From NCBI GenBank assembly GCA_002424365.1, contig DIRQ01000017.1, positions 1-34,647 on the forward strand: a stretch of 34,647 nt of DNA, in the 5' to 3' direction. The notes below the pieces were generated by a model that had not been told where the DNA came from, searched no databases, and saw only the letters and a list, made by a program, of their open reading frames with translations. The translations under genes and the position numbers were made by a program. This document shows, in pieces, positions 1 to 7,991 of the stretch. This stretch comes from Syntrophomonas sp. UBA5432 (lineage in GTDB: Bacteria > Bacillota > Syntrophomonadia > Syntrophomonadales > Syntrophomonadaceae). Position 1 is the stretch's first letter. The number at the start of each line of letters is the position of its first letter.

Positions 1-31
1 GCCAAATAAATATGGGTTAAGGGTGTGTTGA

Positions 32-152
32 GGGGATACCGAAAAAGCACGTGCATATGTTAAGATGATGGTCTTTTTGCTAAGTAGACGTTGAACTAAA
101 ACAAAAGACAAATAATGTTAAAAGGACCGCATATGCCCTTTAGGGTATCCCC
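32..152. repeat. Long imperfect inverted repeat (hairpin-like)
   Basis: The ends GGGGATACC (32-40) and GGTATCCCC (144-152) are perfect complements. Further in, GCATATG (53-59) faces GCATATGC (129-136), and the stretch around 61-78 is an imperfect complement of about 101-120. The whole block could fold into one long interrupted hairpin. It lies just past the stop codon of the minus-strand tmcAL gene, so it could end that transcript or be a small mobile-repeat remnant. I see no protein gene in 1-160. Confidence 0.55.
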
Positions 153-160
153 ATAACGTG

Positions 161-1408
161 CTAGACTCGCAATGGTGAAGTGGTAAAATCTTTACCCGCC
201 TGGCGTTGTGAAGGGTCGGGATAGAGCAGGGTGTAAATATCAGTGGTCAGAACGTCTAAATCAATCATTTCCTGTAAAACGGTCCCGGGGTGCTCATCTC
301 GGGCTTTTTTTATGTCTCTACCGCGACTGAATATAGGAATTTGTGAATTAATTTTCATTTCTTGAAGGATTTTTTGACCCTTTGACGAAAAACCTAGAAT
401 ATGTAAGTAAAGAGGGCCGTGCTGATCAAAGCGTTTTACCTGTTCGTTTGAAAGGGCAAAAAGTATATACATCAGGGTACGCTTAATTCTTGTAAGACTG
501 TAACGTTTAGACTTTACGGTTTTAAGGAGTTGCTCCATAGTACCGGAGTTATTGGCAGCTTCTTTAAAGCGGGACTCCAGTCCCTCATTGATTTCATAAA
601 TATCACTGAGATCCTGCAGCGACATAGTCCGAAGTTTAAACAGAACAGTTCTTTCCAGTGCGTCTAATGATACCGGGCAGCGTCCCTCGGATATCTCTCT
701 TTGCAGTATATTCAGACTATCTTGCGGTAAAGACTCGTTTAGCTCATTCAGGCCGTGACTGGCGAGTAGTGATTGGCGGATAGCTGTAGCACTGGCATAG
801 GGGGAAATTTCGGTATCGTAGTATCTGGAACCTTTTCGTTTGATCAAGATGGGGGTGAAGGGGAAGCCTTCCTCTTTAATCACGCGAAGGTATTCTATGG
901 CTAGAATATTATTAGAACCAGGTAAAATTTTTTGTAGCTCAGCCGAACGCTTACCCATGTATTGCTGCAGGGCTAGCGACCGGGCGAGAGGAAAACTCTT
1001 ACCAGTGGACATGTTTTCCTTAAACAGCCTGGAGTATGCGAGGGGTTCATTGGCAAGCAAATCGGCTATGGAGCTTAATACTTGCATATTATCATACTCG
1101 GCTCCAAAAGCTAGATGGGTAATAATCCCAGTTTGATGTAATAGCTTTAGGGCACCCTGGGCAAAGAAATAGGCACTTCTAACTGAGAAGCAAAAAGGAA
1201 GTTCGATAACCAGGTCTGCACCAGATTTTAGAGCCATTTCAGCCCGAACCCATTTATTGCAGATAGCTGGTTCCCCCCTTTGCAGAAAGTTACCGCTCAT
1301 TACGCAGAGTACAACAGCGGAACTATCTATTTGTTTTGCCTCTTGGATAAGATGCAGGTGTCCGTTGTGAAAAGGGTTATATTCAGCTACGATGCCCAAA
1401 ACAACCAC
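161..1408 (-). CDS. tmcAL: tRNA(Met) cytidine acetate ligase TmcAL (YlbM family)
   Basis: Family members activate acetate with ATP and acetylate cytidine 34 of elongator tRNA-Met (ac4C). The 415-residue length matches the Bacillus protein. The N-terminus has the nucleotidyltransferase signature GIVAEYNPFHNGH, with the HxGH-type motif at residues 14-17; the rest is the family's C-terminal region. The start is GTG at 1408, preceded by TAAGGAG about 7 nt upstream. The gene is divergent from pta-ackA, with a shared 132-nt intergenic region. It uses free acetate, which is the product of the neighbouring pathway; that link is suggestive only. Identification is by N-terminal motif, length and overall resemblance. 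Confidence 0.92.
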   Translation of the reverse strand: MVVLGIVAEYNPFHNGHLHLIQEAKQIDSSAVVLCVMSGNFLQRGEPAICNKWVRAEMALKSGADLVIELPFCFSVRSAYFFAQGALKLLHQTGIITHLAFGAEYDNMQVLSSIADLLANEPLAYSRLFKENMSTGKSFPLARSLALQQYMGKRSAELQKILPGSNNILAIEYLRVIKEEGFPFTPILIKRKGSRYYDTEISPYASATAIRQSLLASHGLNELNESLPQDSLNILQREISEGRCPVSLDALERTVLFKLRTMSLQDLSDIYEINEGLESRFKEAANNSGTMEQLLKTVKSKRYSLTRIKRTLMYILFALSNEQVKRFDQHGPLYLHILGFSSKGQKILQEMKINSQIPIFSRGRDIKKARDEHPGTVLQEMIDLDVLTTDIYTLLYPDPSQRQAGKDFTTSPLRV

Positions 1409-1448
1409 GTAAAAGCTCCTTAGTTTATATTTGATAGTATCACAAATC

Positions 1449-1479
1449 TTACCACTAATTTATCTATTTATGCTAGAAT
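1449..1479 (+). promoter_or_regulatory. Candidate promoter for pta-ackA (extended -10)
   Basis: An extended -10 element, TGCTAGAAT, lies at 1471-1479, about 60 nt before the pta start. The best upstream -35 match, TTACCA at 1449-1454, has a long 19-nt spacer, so the call rests mainly on the TGn extension. Confidence 0.4.
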
Positions 1480-1540
1480 TAATTAGGGAATCCAGGCCTG
1501 AGAATACGAAAATTGTCATAACTTAACGGGAGGTAGAAGG

Positions 1541-2533
1541 ATGAGTCTGTTAGCAGAAATTAGAGAAAAAGCTTCAAAAATGGGTAAGACTATAGTTTTA
1601 CCCGAAGGTACTGAGGAAAGAACCCTGCAAGCTATCAAAGGGATAGTGAATCAGAAGGTAGCCACCCCTATCCTACTAGGAGATGAAAGTGAAATTAAAG
1701 GACTGGCAAGCAAAATTGGGGCTGACATAAGCGGAGCAGAAATAATTAACCCGGCCAACGCCCCCTATTTTGATGATTTTGTCCAGGCATTTTATGAAAT
1801 GCGTAAAGCCAAAGGGGTCGACCTGGATAAGGCCAAAAAGACTATGCTGGATCCATTATTTTTTGCTTCTATGATGGTCAAAATGGACAAAGCCGATGGA
1901 GAAGTTGCCGGTGCTGAAAACACCACTGGGAATGTACTAAGGCCTGCACTACAGATTATTAAAACCGCACCGGGAATTAAGGCCGTATCCGGTGCATTTA
2001 TCGTTATTGTACCTAACTGCGAGTTCGGAGCTAACGGTACTTTTGTATTTGCTGACTGTGCAGTAACCATTGACCCCAGCGCTGAAGAAATGGCAGCCTT
2101 TGCCAAGGCTTCTGTTGCTACCGCTACTGACATTTGCGGTATAGAAGAACCCCGCATAGGAATGTTGTCTTTCTCTACCAAAGGTAGTGCCAGCCATGCC
2201 ATGGTCGATAAAGTTACCCAGGCCACTGCCATCGCCAAAGAAAATTATCCAGAATTAAAAATTGATGGAGAGTTCCAATTCGATGCCGCTGTCGTACCCA
2301 AGGTAGGTGCTTCCAAAGCTCCTGGCAGTGATGTCGCTGGGCAGTGCAATGTATTAATATTCCCTGATATTAACTCGGGTAATATCGGTTACAAAATTGC
2401 TCAAAGATTGGGTAAAGCAGAAGCTATTGGACCCATTCTGCAGGGTATTGCGAAACCGGTTAATGACCTTTCCAGAGGTTGCAGTGTAGAAGATATAGTT
2501 AACGTTGTAGCCATGACTGCAGTAAGATCCTAA
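1541..2533 (+). CDS. pta: Phosphate acetyltransferase
   Basis: Converts acetyl-CoA and phosphate to acetyl phosphate and CoA in the cytosol. With AckA it gives one ATP per acetate, the main substrate-level phosphorylation of a fatty-acid-oxidising anaerobe. The 330-residue product is the short, single-domain PTA_PTB type, without the N-terminal DRTGG/P-loop part of the long E. coli enzyme. Recognisable family segments include the N-terminal IVLPEGTEERTLQA and the C-terminal QFDAAVVPKVGASKAPGS, then NVLIFPDINSGNIGYKIAQR. The ATG follows GGGAGG by 8 nt. ackA follows after 60 nt on the same strand, so the two are very probably cotranscribed. Confidence 0.97.
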   Translation: MSLLAEIREKASKMGKTIVLPEGTEERTLQAIKGIVNQKVATPILLGDESEIKGLASKIGADISGAEIINPANAPYFDDFVQAFYEMRKAKGVDLDKAKKTMLDPLFFASMMVKMDKADGEVAGAENTTGNVLRPALQIIKTAPGIKAVSGAFIVIVPNCEFGANGTFVFADCAVTIDPSAEEMAAFAKASVATATDICGIEEPRIGMLSFSTKGSASHAMVDKVTQATAIAKENYPELKIDGEFQFDAAVVPKVGASKAPGSDVAGQCNVLIFPDINSGNIGYKIAQRLGKAEAIGPILQGIAKPVNDLSRGCSVEDIVNVVAMTAVRS

Positions 2534-2593
2534 GTAAAGATAGGGCGGACTTATGCCTTTAATATTTTAGGAAAATGAGGAGGTAATTAGTTA

Positions 2594-3787
2594 ATGAAGG
2601 TTCTGGTTGTAAATGCTGGTAGCTCATCTATCAAGTATCAGGTCGTTGATATGACCGATGAAAGCGTCCTGGCTGTAGGTCTGGTTGACCGCGTAGGTAT
2701 TCCTGGTACCACCCTGGAACATAAACCTGTAGGCAAGGACAAGGTGTTGATTAAGAAGGATTTACCCGATCATACCGCTGGTATGAAGCTTGTACTCGAA
2801 GTTCTGGTCAACGAAGAATATGGATGCATTAAGAGCATGGATGAAATTGGCGCAGTTGGACACCGTGTGGTGCACGGAGGCGAGGAATTTGCCGAGTCAG
2901 TAGTAATTGATGATCGGGTTAAAAAGGTAATCAAGGACTGCTTTGATATAGCTCCCCTGCATAATCCTCCCAACCTTATGGGAATCGAGGCATGTCAGGA
3001 ACTAATGCCCAATGTAAACCACGTTGTCGTTTTTGACACCGCTTTCCATCAAACTATGGAACCCGCCAACTTCCTTTATGCTTTACCTTACGAAGTTTAC
3101 GAAAAATATCGCGTAAGAAGATATGGATTCCACGGCACTTCCCATTTCTATGTATCCCACCGGGCTGCTGAGATGCTGGGCAAACCTTTTGAAGAGTGCA
3201 AGATTATTACTTTGCATCTGGGTAATGGTGCCAGTATGGCCGCAATTAGGAATGGTAAGGTAGTCGATACCACCATGGGCTTTACCCCGTTGGAAGGTTT
3301 GGTTATGGGAACTCGTTCCGGTGACATTGACCCTGCTATCGTATTCTTCCTGATGGAAAAACTGGGCTTGGGCACTACTGAAGCTAATAACTACTTTAAT
3401 AAAAAGGCAGGTATGTTAGGTCTATCCGGAGTATCCAACGACCTTAGAGACATACTTGAAGCTGCTGCTTCCGGCAACGAGAGAGCCCAGACGGCACTGG
3501 ATGTTTACTACAACCGGGTTAAGGGTTACATTGGCAACTACATGGCCAAGCTAAATGGCTGTGACTGCCTGGTATTCACCGCCGGTGTAGGTGAAAATGC
3601 AATGGACATAAGGGAAAACATCTGTAAAGACCTGGATTATCTGGGCGTTAAGATGGATGTTGAGAAGAATAAAGTTCGGGGTAAAGAGGTTGATGTGGCT
3701 GCGGCTGACTCCAAGGTCAAAATCTTTGTTATCCCCACTAATGAAGAACTGGTTATTGCTCGCGATACCTATCGCCTCTCCAAGTAG
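2594..3787 (+). CDS. ackA: Acetate kinase
   Basis: Transfers phosphate from acetyl phosphate to ADP, giving acetate and ATP. The 397-residue product is full length. It starts with the ASKHA phosphate-loop segment VLVVNAGSSSIKYQ and carries the family signatures RRYGFHGTSHFYVSHR and LHLGNGASMAAI, with GFTPLEGLVMGTRSGDIDP around the catalytic and binding region. The ATG follows GAGGAGG with normal spacing. It is the second gene of the pta-ackA pair, and a strong hairpin terminator directly follows. Confidence 0.98.
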   Translation: MKVLVVNAGSSSIKYQVVDMTDESVLAVGLVDRVGIPGTTLEHKPVGKDKVLIKKDLPDHTAGMKLVLEVLVNEEYGCIKSMDEIGAVGHRVVHGGEEFAESVVIDDRVKKVIKDCFDIAPLHNPPNLMGIEACQELMPNVNHVVVFDTAFHQTMEPANFLYALPYEVYEKYRVRRYGFHGTSHFYVSHRAAEMLGKPFEECKIITLHLGNGASMAAIRNGKVVDTTMGFTPLEGLVMGTRSGDIDPAIVFFLMEKLGLGTTEANNYFNKKAGMLGLSGVSNDLRDILEAAASGNERAQTALDVYYNRVKGYIGNYMAKLNGCDCLVFTAGVGENAMDIRENICKDLDYLGVKMDVEKNKVRGKEVDVAAADSKVKIFVIPTNEELVIARDTYRLSK

Positions 3788-3802
3788 TAATACAGTCGTA
3801 CC

Positions 3803-3835
3803 AGAGGCGGGCAAAACCCCGCCTCTTTTATTTTC
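3803..3835 (+). terminator. Intrinsic terminator after ackA
   Basis: A perfect 9-bp GC-rich stem, AGAGGCGGG (3803-3811) with CCCGCCTCT (3818-3826), is closed by a 6-nt loop and followed by TTTATTTT. It lies 15 nt after the ackA stop. Confidence 0.9.
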
Positions 3836-3878
3836 TGCAGCAAATGCTTTGTATCCCATGTGTATTTGTACGGTTTAG

Positions 3879-3908
3879 TTGACAATGCTAAGAAGGGCAG
3901 ACTATAAT
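3879..3908 (+). promoter_or_regulatory. Consensus sigma-A type promoter upstream of the DUF177-rpmF genes
   Basis: TTGACA (3879-3884) and TATAAT (3903-3908) are both perfect consensus hexamers, with an 18-nt spacer. Transcription would begin near 3915, which favours the ATG at 3937 over the GTG at 3916 as start of the next gene. This is the best promoter in the window, as expected for a ribosomal-protein transcription unit. Confidence 0.85.
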
Positions 3909-3936
3909 TAATCTGGTGTTTTTATGGGGTGATACT

Positions 3937-4458
3937 ATGAAAATTGACCTGGAGAAACTCAGGCTTGGAACTCGGCAGAGCCTGGAATTTAGTTTTGATA
4001 ATCCGGGCCGGGATGAATACCTTAAAGAACTAGGGGGAAAATACCGGGATAACCTTAAGGTAGATATTCAGATTGAAAAACCGGGTAAATTTTATCTGGC
4101 TCAGGGACATGTAACAACTGTTCTGGAGCTGTCATGTTCCCGCTGTTTAGAGAAGTTTTACTATTCAATAAACGCAGGATTTCACTTTAACCTGGTAGAA
4201 ACACGGATGCAAGAGGAATTTGCCCCGGATGAGGATGTAATCTTTTTTGACCATGATGAGGTTGAGATACAGCCCTTCATAGAGCAACTGGTTTTTTCCG
4301 AAATTCCCTTTGCCCCTGTTTGCGGGGTCGAGTGTAAAGGATTATGTCCGCAGTGTGGTACTAATCAGAACTCTTCTCAGTGCCAATGTCGGCATAAAAA
4401 CACTGATCCCAGGTGGGATAAACTAAAAGATCTCAAGTTCGGGAAGGAGGTTACATAG
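3937..4458 (+). CDS. DUF177 family protein (YceD-like)
   Basis: A 173-residue member of the DUF177/YceD family, which is almost always encoded just before rpmF and is linked in other bacteria to 23S rRNA accumulation; its biochemical role is not settled. Visible features are the paired cysteines in LSCSRCLEKF and a C-terminal cysteine cluster, CGVECKGLCPQCG followed by CQCRH, likely metal-binding. I chose ATG 3937 because GGGGTGAT lies 4 nt before it; a GTG at 3916 in the same frame would sit almost on the predicted transcription start. The stop codon overlaps the rpmF start by one base, indicating translational coupling. Confidence 0.9.
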   Translation: MKIDLEKLRLGTRQSLEFSFDNPGRDEYLKELGGKYRDNLKVDIQIEKPGKFYLAQGHVTTVLELSCSRCLEKFYYSINAGFHFNLVETRMQEEFAPDEDVIFFDHDEVEIQPFIEQLVFSEIPFAPVCGVECKGLCPQCGTNQNSSQCQCRHKNTDPRWDKLKDLKFGKEVT

Positions 4459-4628
4459 TGGGAGTTCCTAAAAGGAGACAATCGCATTCCCGTAAGAACA
4501 AGCGCCGTGCGGAATGGCGGAAGCTTGAGAAACCGGGTCTGGTTGAATGCCCTCAGTGTCATGAACTGAGAATGCCTCACCGGGCGTGTTTGAATTGCGG
4601 TTATTATAAGGGTAAAAGCATTATGTAA
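4458..4628 (+). CDS. rpmF: 50S ribosomal protein L32
   Basis: A 56-residue basic protein beginning MGVPKRRQSHSRKNKRRA, the typical L32 N-terminus after a GTG start. It ends with a zinc-binding pattern, CPQC ... CLNC, as in the four-cysteine (C+) form of L32. The GTG shares its first base with the TAG stop of the DUF177 gene, and AGGAGG at 4445-4450 serves as ribosome binding site. The order DUF177-rpmF-plsX is conserved widely across bacteria, which supports the call. Confidence 0.95.
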   Translation: MGVPKRRQSHSRKNKRRAEWRKLEKPGLVECPQCHELRMPHRACLNCGYYKGKSIM

Positions 4629-4648
4629 TGTTAATAGAGTAAGTCGTC

Positions 4649-4698
4649 AAAAAGTAAGGTATAAAGTCTGGTTAGACTAGTAGCTTACTTTTTGTTTT
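4649..4698 (+). terminator. AT-rich hairpin between rpmF and plsX, terminator or attenuator
   Basis: AAAAAGTAAG (4649-4658) is perfectly complementary to CTTACTTTTT (4684-4693). Within the loop AGTCT (4665-4669) faces AGACT (4674-4678). The right arm merges into a T-rich stretch. It looks like a weak intrinsic terminator, perhaps letting some transcripts read into plsX. It does not match a FapR operator that I can recognise. Confidence 0.5.
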
Positions 4699-4719
4699 CT
4701 TTAAGGAGGTTGGTTGATC

Positions 4720-5685
4720 ATGAAGATAGCTTTGGACGTAATGGGGGGAGACTATGCACCAGTGGAGCTATTGGCAGGTGCCATTAAATGGCTGCAGGAA
4801 AGCGAAGGCCAGATTATACTGGTGGGTGATCAGGAAATAATTAATGAAGAACTTCGCCAGTATAGTTATGATCCTACCAGGCTGGAAATAATTCATGCCA
4901 GCCAGGTAATAGGAATGAATGAATCACCAGCTGTAGCCCTGCGTAAGAAAAAGGATGCCTCTATAGTTGTTGCCAGCAGGTTGGTAAAGGATGGGATGGC
5001 GGACGCAATAGTTTCATGTGGAAGCACCGGAGCCCAGATGGCGGCAGCCATATTTATACTGGGGCGAATGCAAGGGGTAGAAAGACCTCCCATCGTTGCA
5101 CCTATACCAGGCAGAGGTGGTAAGCCGACACTACTTATAGACGTGGGAGCTAATGTAGACTGCAGACCGGTACAACTACTGCAATTTGCTCTGCTGGGAC
5201 AGGCTTATGCCCGAGGGGTATTGAATCTGGATAACCCCCGGATAGGACTATTAAACAATGGTGAAGAAGAAGGCAAGGGGAATAACCTTAGCATTCAAGC
5301 TTATGAATTATTAAGGCAGCAAAGCGGGTTAAATTTTGTTGGTAACATTGAGGGCCGTGACCTCTTTAATTCCCGGTGTGATGTTTTAGTATGTGATGGT
5401 TTCACGGGAAACATTTTGCTTAAAGCCCTGGAAGGAATGGCTTTCTTCCTGGCTACCGGGATAAAAGAGGAACTCGGTACCATACCAGCAGCTTTTATGC
5501 AGCTGGATTACACTCAAATTGGCGGTGCACCTTTACTGGGGGTAAACGGGATAAGTGTTGTTTGCCATGGCAGTTCCAGAAGAGAAACAGTGTGTAATGG
5601 TCTTAAGATAGCTGCAGATAGTATAAATAATAAGATAATTGATAAACAGTTGCAGGAACTGTCCAGACTTAAAATTGAAAATTGA
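4720..5685 (+). CDS. plsX: Phosphate acyltransferase PlsX
   Basis: Makes acyl phosphate from acyl-ACP and phosphate, the first step of the PlsX/PlsY route to membrane phospholipids. The 321-residue product opens with MKIALDVMGGDYAP, the PlsX hallmark, and contains VSCGSTGAQMAAA and LLIDVGANVDCRP plus CDGFTGNILLKALEG, all family-typical. The ATG at 4720 lies 9 nt after AGGAGGT; a TTG at 4714 is in frame but only 3 nt from it. acpP, whose product supplies its acyl carrier, follows after a terminator-like hairpin. A FabD/FabG block, often found here, is absent. Confidence 0.96.
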   Translation: MKIALDVMGGDYAPVELLAGAIKWLQESEGQIILVGDQEIINEELRQYSYDPTRLEIIHASQVIGMNESPAVALRKKKDASIVVASRLVKDGMADAIVSCGSTGAQMAAAIFILGRMQGVERPPIVAPIPGRGGKPTLLIDVGANVDCRPVQLLQFALLGQAYARGVLNLDNPRIGLLNNGEEEGKGNNLSIQAYELLRQQSGLNFVGNIEGRDLFNSRCDVLVCDGFTGNILLKALEGMAFFLATGIKEELGTIPAAFMQLDYTQIGGAPLLGVNGISVVCHGSSRRETVCNGLKIAADSINNKIIDKQLQELSRLKIEN

Positions 5686-5725
5686 CCCCTGAGTATCGGT
5701 ACGCAGTTTGGGTCTATTTTCTATT
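5684..5725 (+). terminator. Hairpin terminator after plsX
   Basis: GACCC (5684-5688), which overlaps the plsX stop, pairs with GGGTC (5710-5714). The intervening bases can extend the fold (CTG with CAG, GTA with TAC). TATTTTCTATTTT follows. Confidence 0.6.
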
Positions 5726-5732
5726 TTACGTG

Positions 5733-5738
5733 TATAAT
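5733..5738 (+). promoter_or_regulatory. Candidate -10 element for acpP
   Basis: A perfect TATAAT lies 31 nt before the acpP start, just after the plsX terminator. No good -35 hexamer is visible at normal spacing, so this is tentative. Confidence 0.35.
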
Positions 5739-5769
5739 ATAATCAATAAATATAACGGAGGTATAGTAA

Positions 5770-6018
5770 ATGCAGGAATTCTTCGAACAGGCCAGGAGGA
5801 TACTGGCTGAACAGATGGAAATTGAACTGGAGCTTATTACTATGGACACCGAGTTTGAGGAAATCGATGCAGATTCCATAGACATTGTTGAAATGATAAT
5901 GGCTCTGGAAGATATTTATGAAGTAGAGTTTCCGGAGGAGGATATTGAGGATTACCCTACCATGGGTTCTCTGGTAACTGCTTTGTATGAATATTTGCAG
6001 AAGGTGAAAAATGACTGA
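5770..6018 (+). CDS. acpP: Acyl carrier protein
   Basis: A small acidic carrier protein (82 residues) that holds growing acyl chains on phosphopantetheine. The attachment serine lies in the motif DADSIDIVEMIMALED, where the usual DSLD is DSID, a common variant. Length and acidity are normal for the family. The ATG follows ACGGAGG. Its 3' end overlaps the rnc start by 8 nt. It is likely the general fatty-acid synthesis ACP given plsX upstream and rnc downstream, a common order in Gram-positive genomes. Confidence 0.96.
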   Translation: MQEFFEQARRILAEQMEIELELITMDTEFEEIDADSIDIVEMIMALEDIYEVEFPEEDIEDYPTMGSLVTALYEYLQKVKND

Positions 6019-6745
6019 GAAAACAGCGGCCCTGAACTTCGCTAATGATATTCAATTAAATATTACCGATAGTGATTTGCTGGTTATGGCCTTAACCCAC
6101 CCTTCTTATGCTCAGGAGAAAAACTTTGACCACAATAACCAGAGGCTGGAGTTTTTAGGGGATGCAGTACTAAGTTTTGTTATAGCCGAGTATCTCTACA
6201 ATCATTACCAGGATAAAGCCGAAGGTGAGTTAACTAAGATCAGGGCAAGGGTAGTCTGCGAAAAATCCTTACTTAATGTGGCTCGTAAGATTAATCTGGG
6301 TAATTATTTACTGTTAGGTAAAGGCGAAGAAATGTCTGGAGGCCGGAAACGCAGATCCATACTGGCAGATACGGTGGAAGCAGTTATAGGAGCTATCTAT
6401 CTGGATCAAGGTTATGAAAAGGCTAAAGAGTTTATTCTTACACACCTGGAGAATAATATTATCGAAGGTGCCAGTGGTGATTACTATGACTATAAATCCA
6501 GGCTGCAGGAACTGGTACAGGGTAAAAATAAGGAAAATGTCCATTATGCCATTATTGAAGAAAGCGGTCCGGCCCATTGTAAAAGCTTTGTAGCCGGGGT
6601 ATATTTTCAGGATCAACTTCTGGCTACGGGTGAGGGTAAAAGCAAAAAGGAAGCCGAACAAAATGCGGCCGGTAAGGTGCTAAACAATCAGGAGTTTTTA
6701 GAAAGCTTGAACGGAAAAGGGAAACTGGATGAAACCGCATTATAA
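6011..6745 (+). CDS. rnc: Ribonuclease III
   Basis: Double-strand-specific endoribonuclease for rRNA and mRNA processing, 244 residues, normal length. The catalytic signature NQRLEFLGDAVLSFVIAEYL lies near residues 42-62, and a second acidic site follows in ADTVEAVIGAIYLDQG. A C-terminal double-stranded-RNA-binding domain is seen from about residue 158, starting YKSRLQELVQGK and ending GKSKKEAEQNAAGKVL. The ATG lies inside the end of acpP, and the 3' end overlaps the next gene by 17 nt, so all three are probably translated from one transcript. Confidence 0.97.
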   Translation: MTEKTAALNFANDIQLNITDSDLLVMALTHPSYAQEKNFDHNNQRLEFLGDAVLSFVIAEYLYNHYQDKAEGELTKIRARVVCEKSLLNVARKINLGNYLLLGKGEEMSGGRKRRSILADTVEAVIGAIYLDQGYEKAKEFILTHLENNIIEGASGDYYDYKSRLQELVQGKNKENVHYAIIEESGPAHCKSFVAGVYFQDQLLATGEGKSKKEAEQNAAGKVLNNQEFLESLNGKGKLDETAL

Positions 6746-7859
6746 TATCCCGGTATTTATTCCCCACCTGGGATGCCCTTTTCAGTGTATTTTCTGTAAC
6801 CAGAACAAAATCGCCTCCAACCGAGGAATACCGGCTCGGGCTGAACTGATAACTTCCATCAATGAGCACCTGGATACTATTAGGACCAGCGGCGATAACA
6901 TTGAACTGGCTTTCTTTGGCGGTAGTTTTACGGCTATTGACCGTAAACTGCAGGAAGAGTACTTATCCGCAGTACAGCCTTACCTGAAAAGCGGACAGAT
7001 TAGTAGTATTCGCATTTCCACCCGGCCTGATTATATCGATAATAACATACTCCAATTTCTCTTAAGTTATGGGGTTAAGACTATAGAATTAGGGGTACAG
7101 TCTTTTAGTGATGAGGTTTTAAAAGCATCCTGTCGTGGCTATAGTTGTAGCGATGTTTTTAAAGCCAGTCGCCTTATTAAAAGTTTCGGATTTAAGCTGG
7201 GTATTCAGCTAATGATAGGATTGCCAGGTGATAACCATGCATTTGATATGGAGAGTACCAGGCAGGCGATTACCCTTGCTCCTGATATGGCCAGAATTTA
7301 TCCCACCCTGGTTATTGCCGGAACCGCTCTGCATAGACTTTTTGAAAGACAAAAATATAAACCCCTGGACTTGTCGGAAGCGGTTACTACCTGCAAAGAG
7401 ATGTTCCTGCAATTCCAGCAACACGATATAGCTGTTATCCGTATGGGTCTGCATCCGGGGGAAGAACTGCTTAGCCCCGGTAATATAATAGCAGGGCCTT
7501 TTCACCCTGCTTTTGGAGAACTGGTAGAACAGGAAGTTTTTAAGGAACAGGCCTGCCGGGTAATAGCAAAATACAATGAAGATAATGAATCAAGTGGGCA
7601 GCTTATATTATTCGTACATAAACAGGATATGTCGAAAATGATTGGCCACCAGAAAAACAATCTACTTTACCTGAAAAACCAATGTCAATTAAGGGATATC
7701 AAGATCAAAACCAACCCTGTCTATGAACGTGATACTGTCGGCCTGGCGGTTGGAAACGAATCAGAACCACTCTTTACCCTTACCCGCAAGGAATTTATAG
7801 AACTTCGTAAGGGGAACCAGGCCTGCCCCACTCATTTGCCGGAATTTAGCTTTTTTTAA
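6729..7859 (+). CDS. Radical SAM protein, Elp3/YhcC-like, no acetyltransferase domain
   Basis: A 376-residue radical SAM enzyme. The [4Fe-4S] motif is C16-x3-C20-x2-C23 in LGCPFQCIFCNQ, followed by FFGGSFTAI and IELGVQSFSDEVL, segments shared with the Elp3 and YhcC branches. Unlike true Elp3 it is too short to hold the C-terminal acetyltransferase domain. The last 130 or so residues look like the accessory radical-SAM C-terminal domain. The start overlaps rnc by 17 nt, with AAGGGA upstream. Genes like this often sit between rnc and smc in Clostridia, but the substrate is unknown to me. Each turnover of such enzymes yields methionine and 5'-deoxyadenosine. Confidence 0.85.
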   Translation: MKPHYNIPVFIPHLGCPFQCIFCNQNKIASNRGIPARAELITSINEHLDTIRTSGDNIELAFFGGSFTAIDRKLQEEYLSAVQPYLKSGQISSIRISTRPDYIDNNILQFLLSYGVKTIELGVQSFSDEVLKASCRGYSCSDVFKASRLIKSFGFKLGIQLMIGLPGDNHAFDMESTRQAITLAPDMARIYPTLVIAGTALHRLFERQKYKPLDLSEAVTTCKEMFLQFQQHDIAVIRMGLHPGEELLSPGNIIAGPFHPAFGELVEQEVFKEQACRVIAKYNEDNESSGQLILFVHKQDMSKMIGHQKNNLLYLKNQCQLRDIKIKTNPVYERDTVGLAVGNESEPLFTLTRKEFIELRKGNQACPTHLPEFSFF

Positions 7860-7932
7860 TGCAATAGCGGTTAATAACAGGCTTTTTATAAAAAGGTTTT
7901 AAAAAGGCTGGTGTCAAATATAATAACGGAAG

Positions 7933-7953
7933 TCGGATGTCAGACGTCGGACG
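7933..7953. repeat. Three tandem degenerate 7-mers
   Basis: TCGGATG, TCAGACG and TCGGACG follow one another without gaps in the 132-nt gap before birA. A palindrome, CTTTTTATAAAAAG, lies upstream at 7882-7895. No gene is apparent here. Confidence 0.6.
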
Positions 7954-7991
7954 TTTGATGGGGAAACGGGTTATTAAGAAAGGACAGGCTC

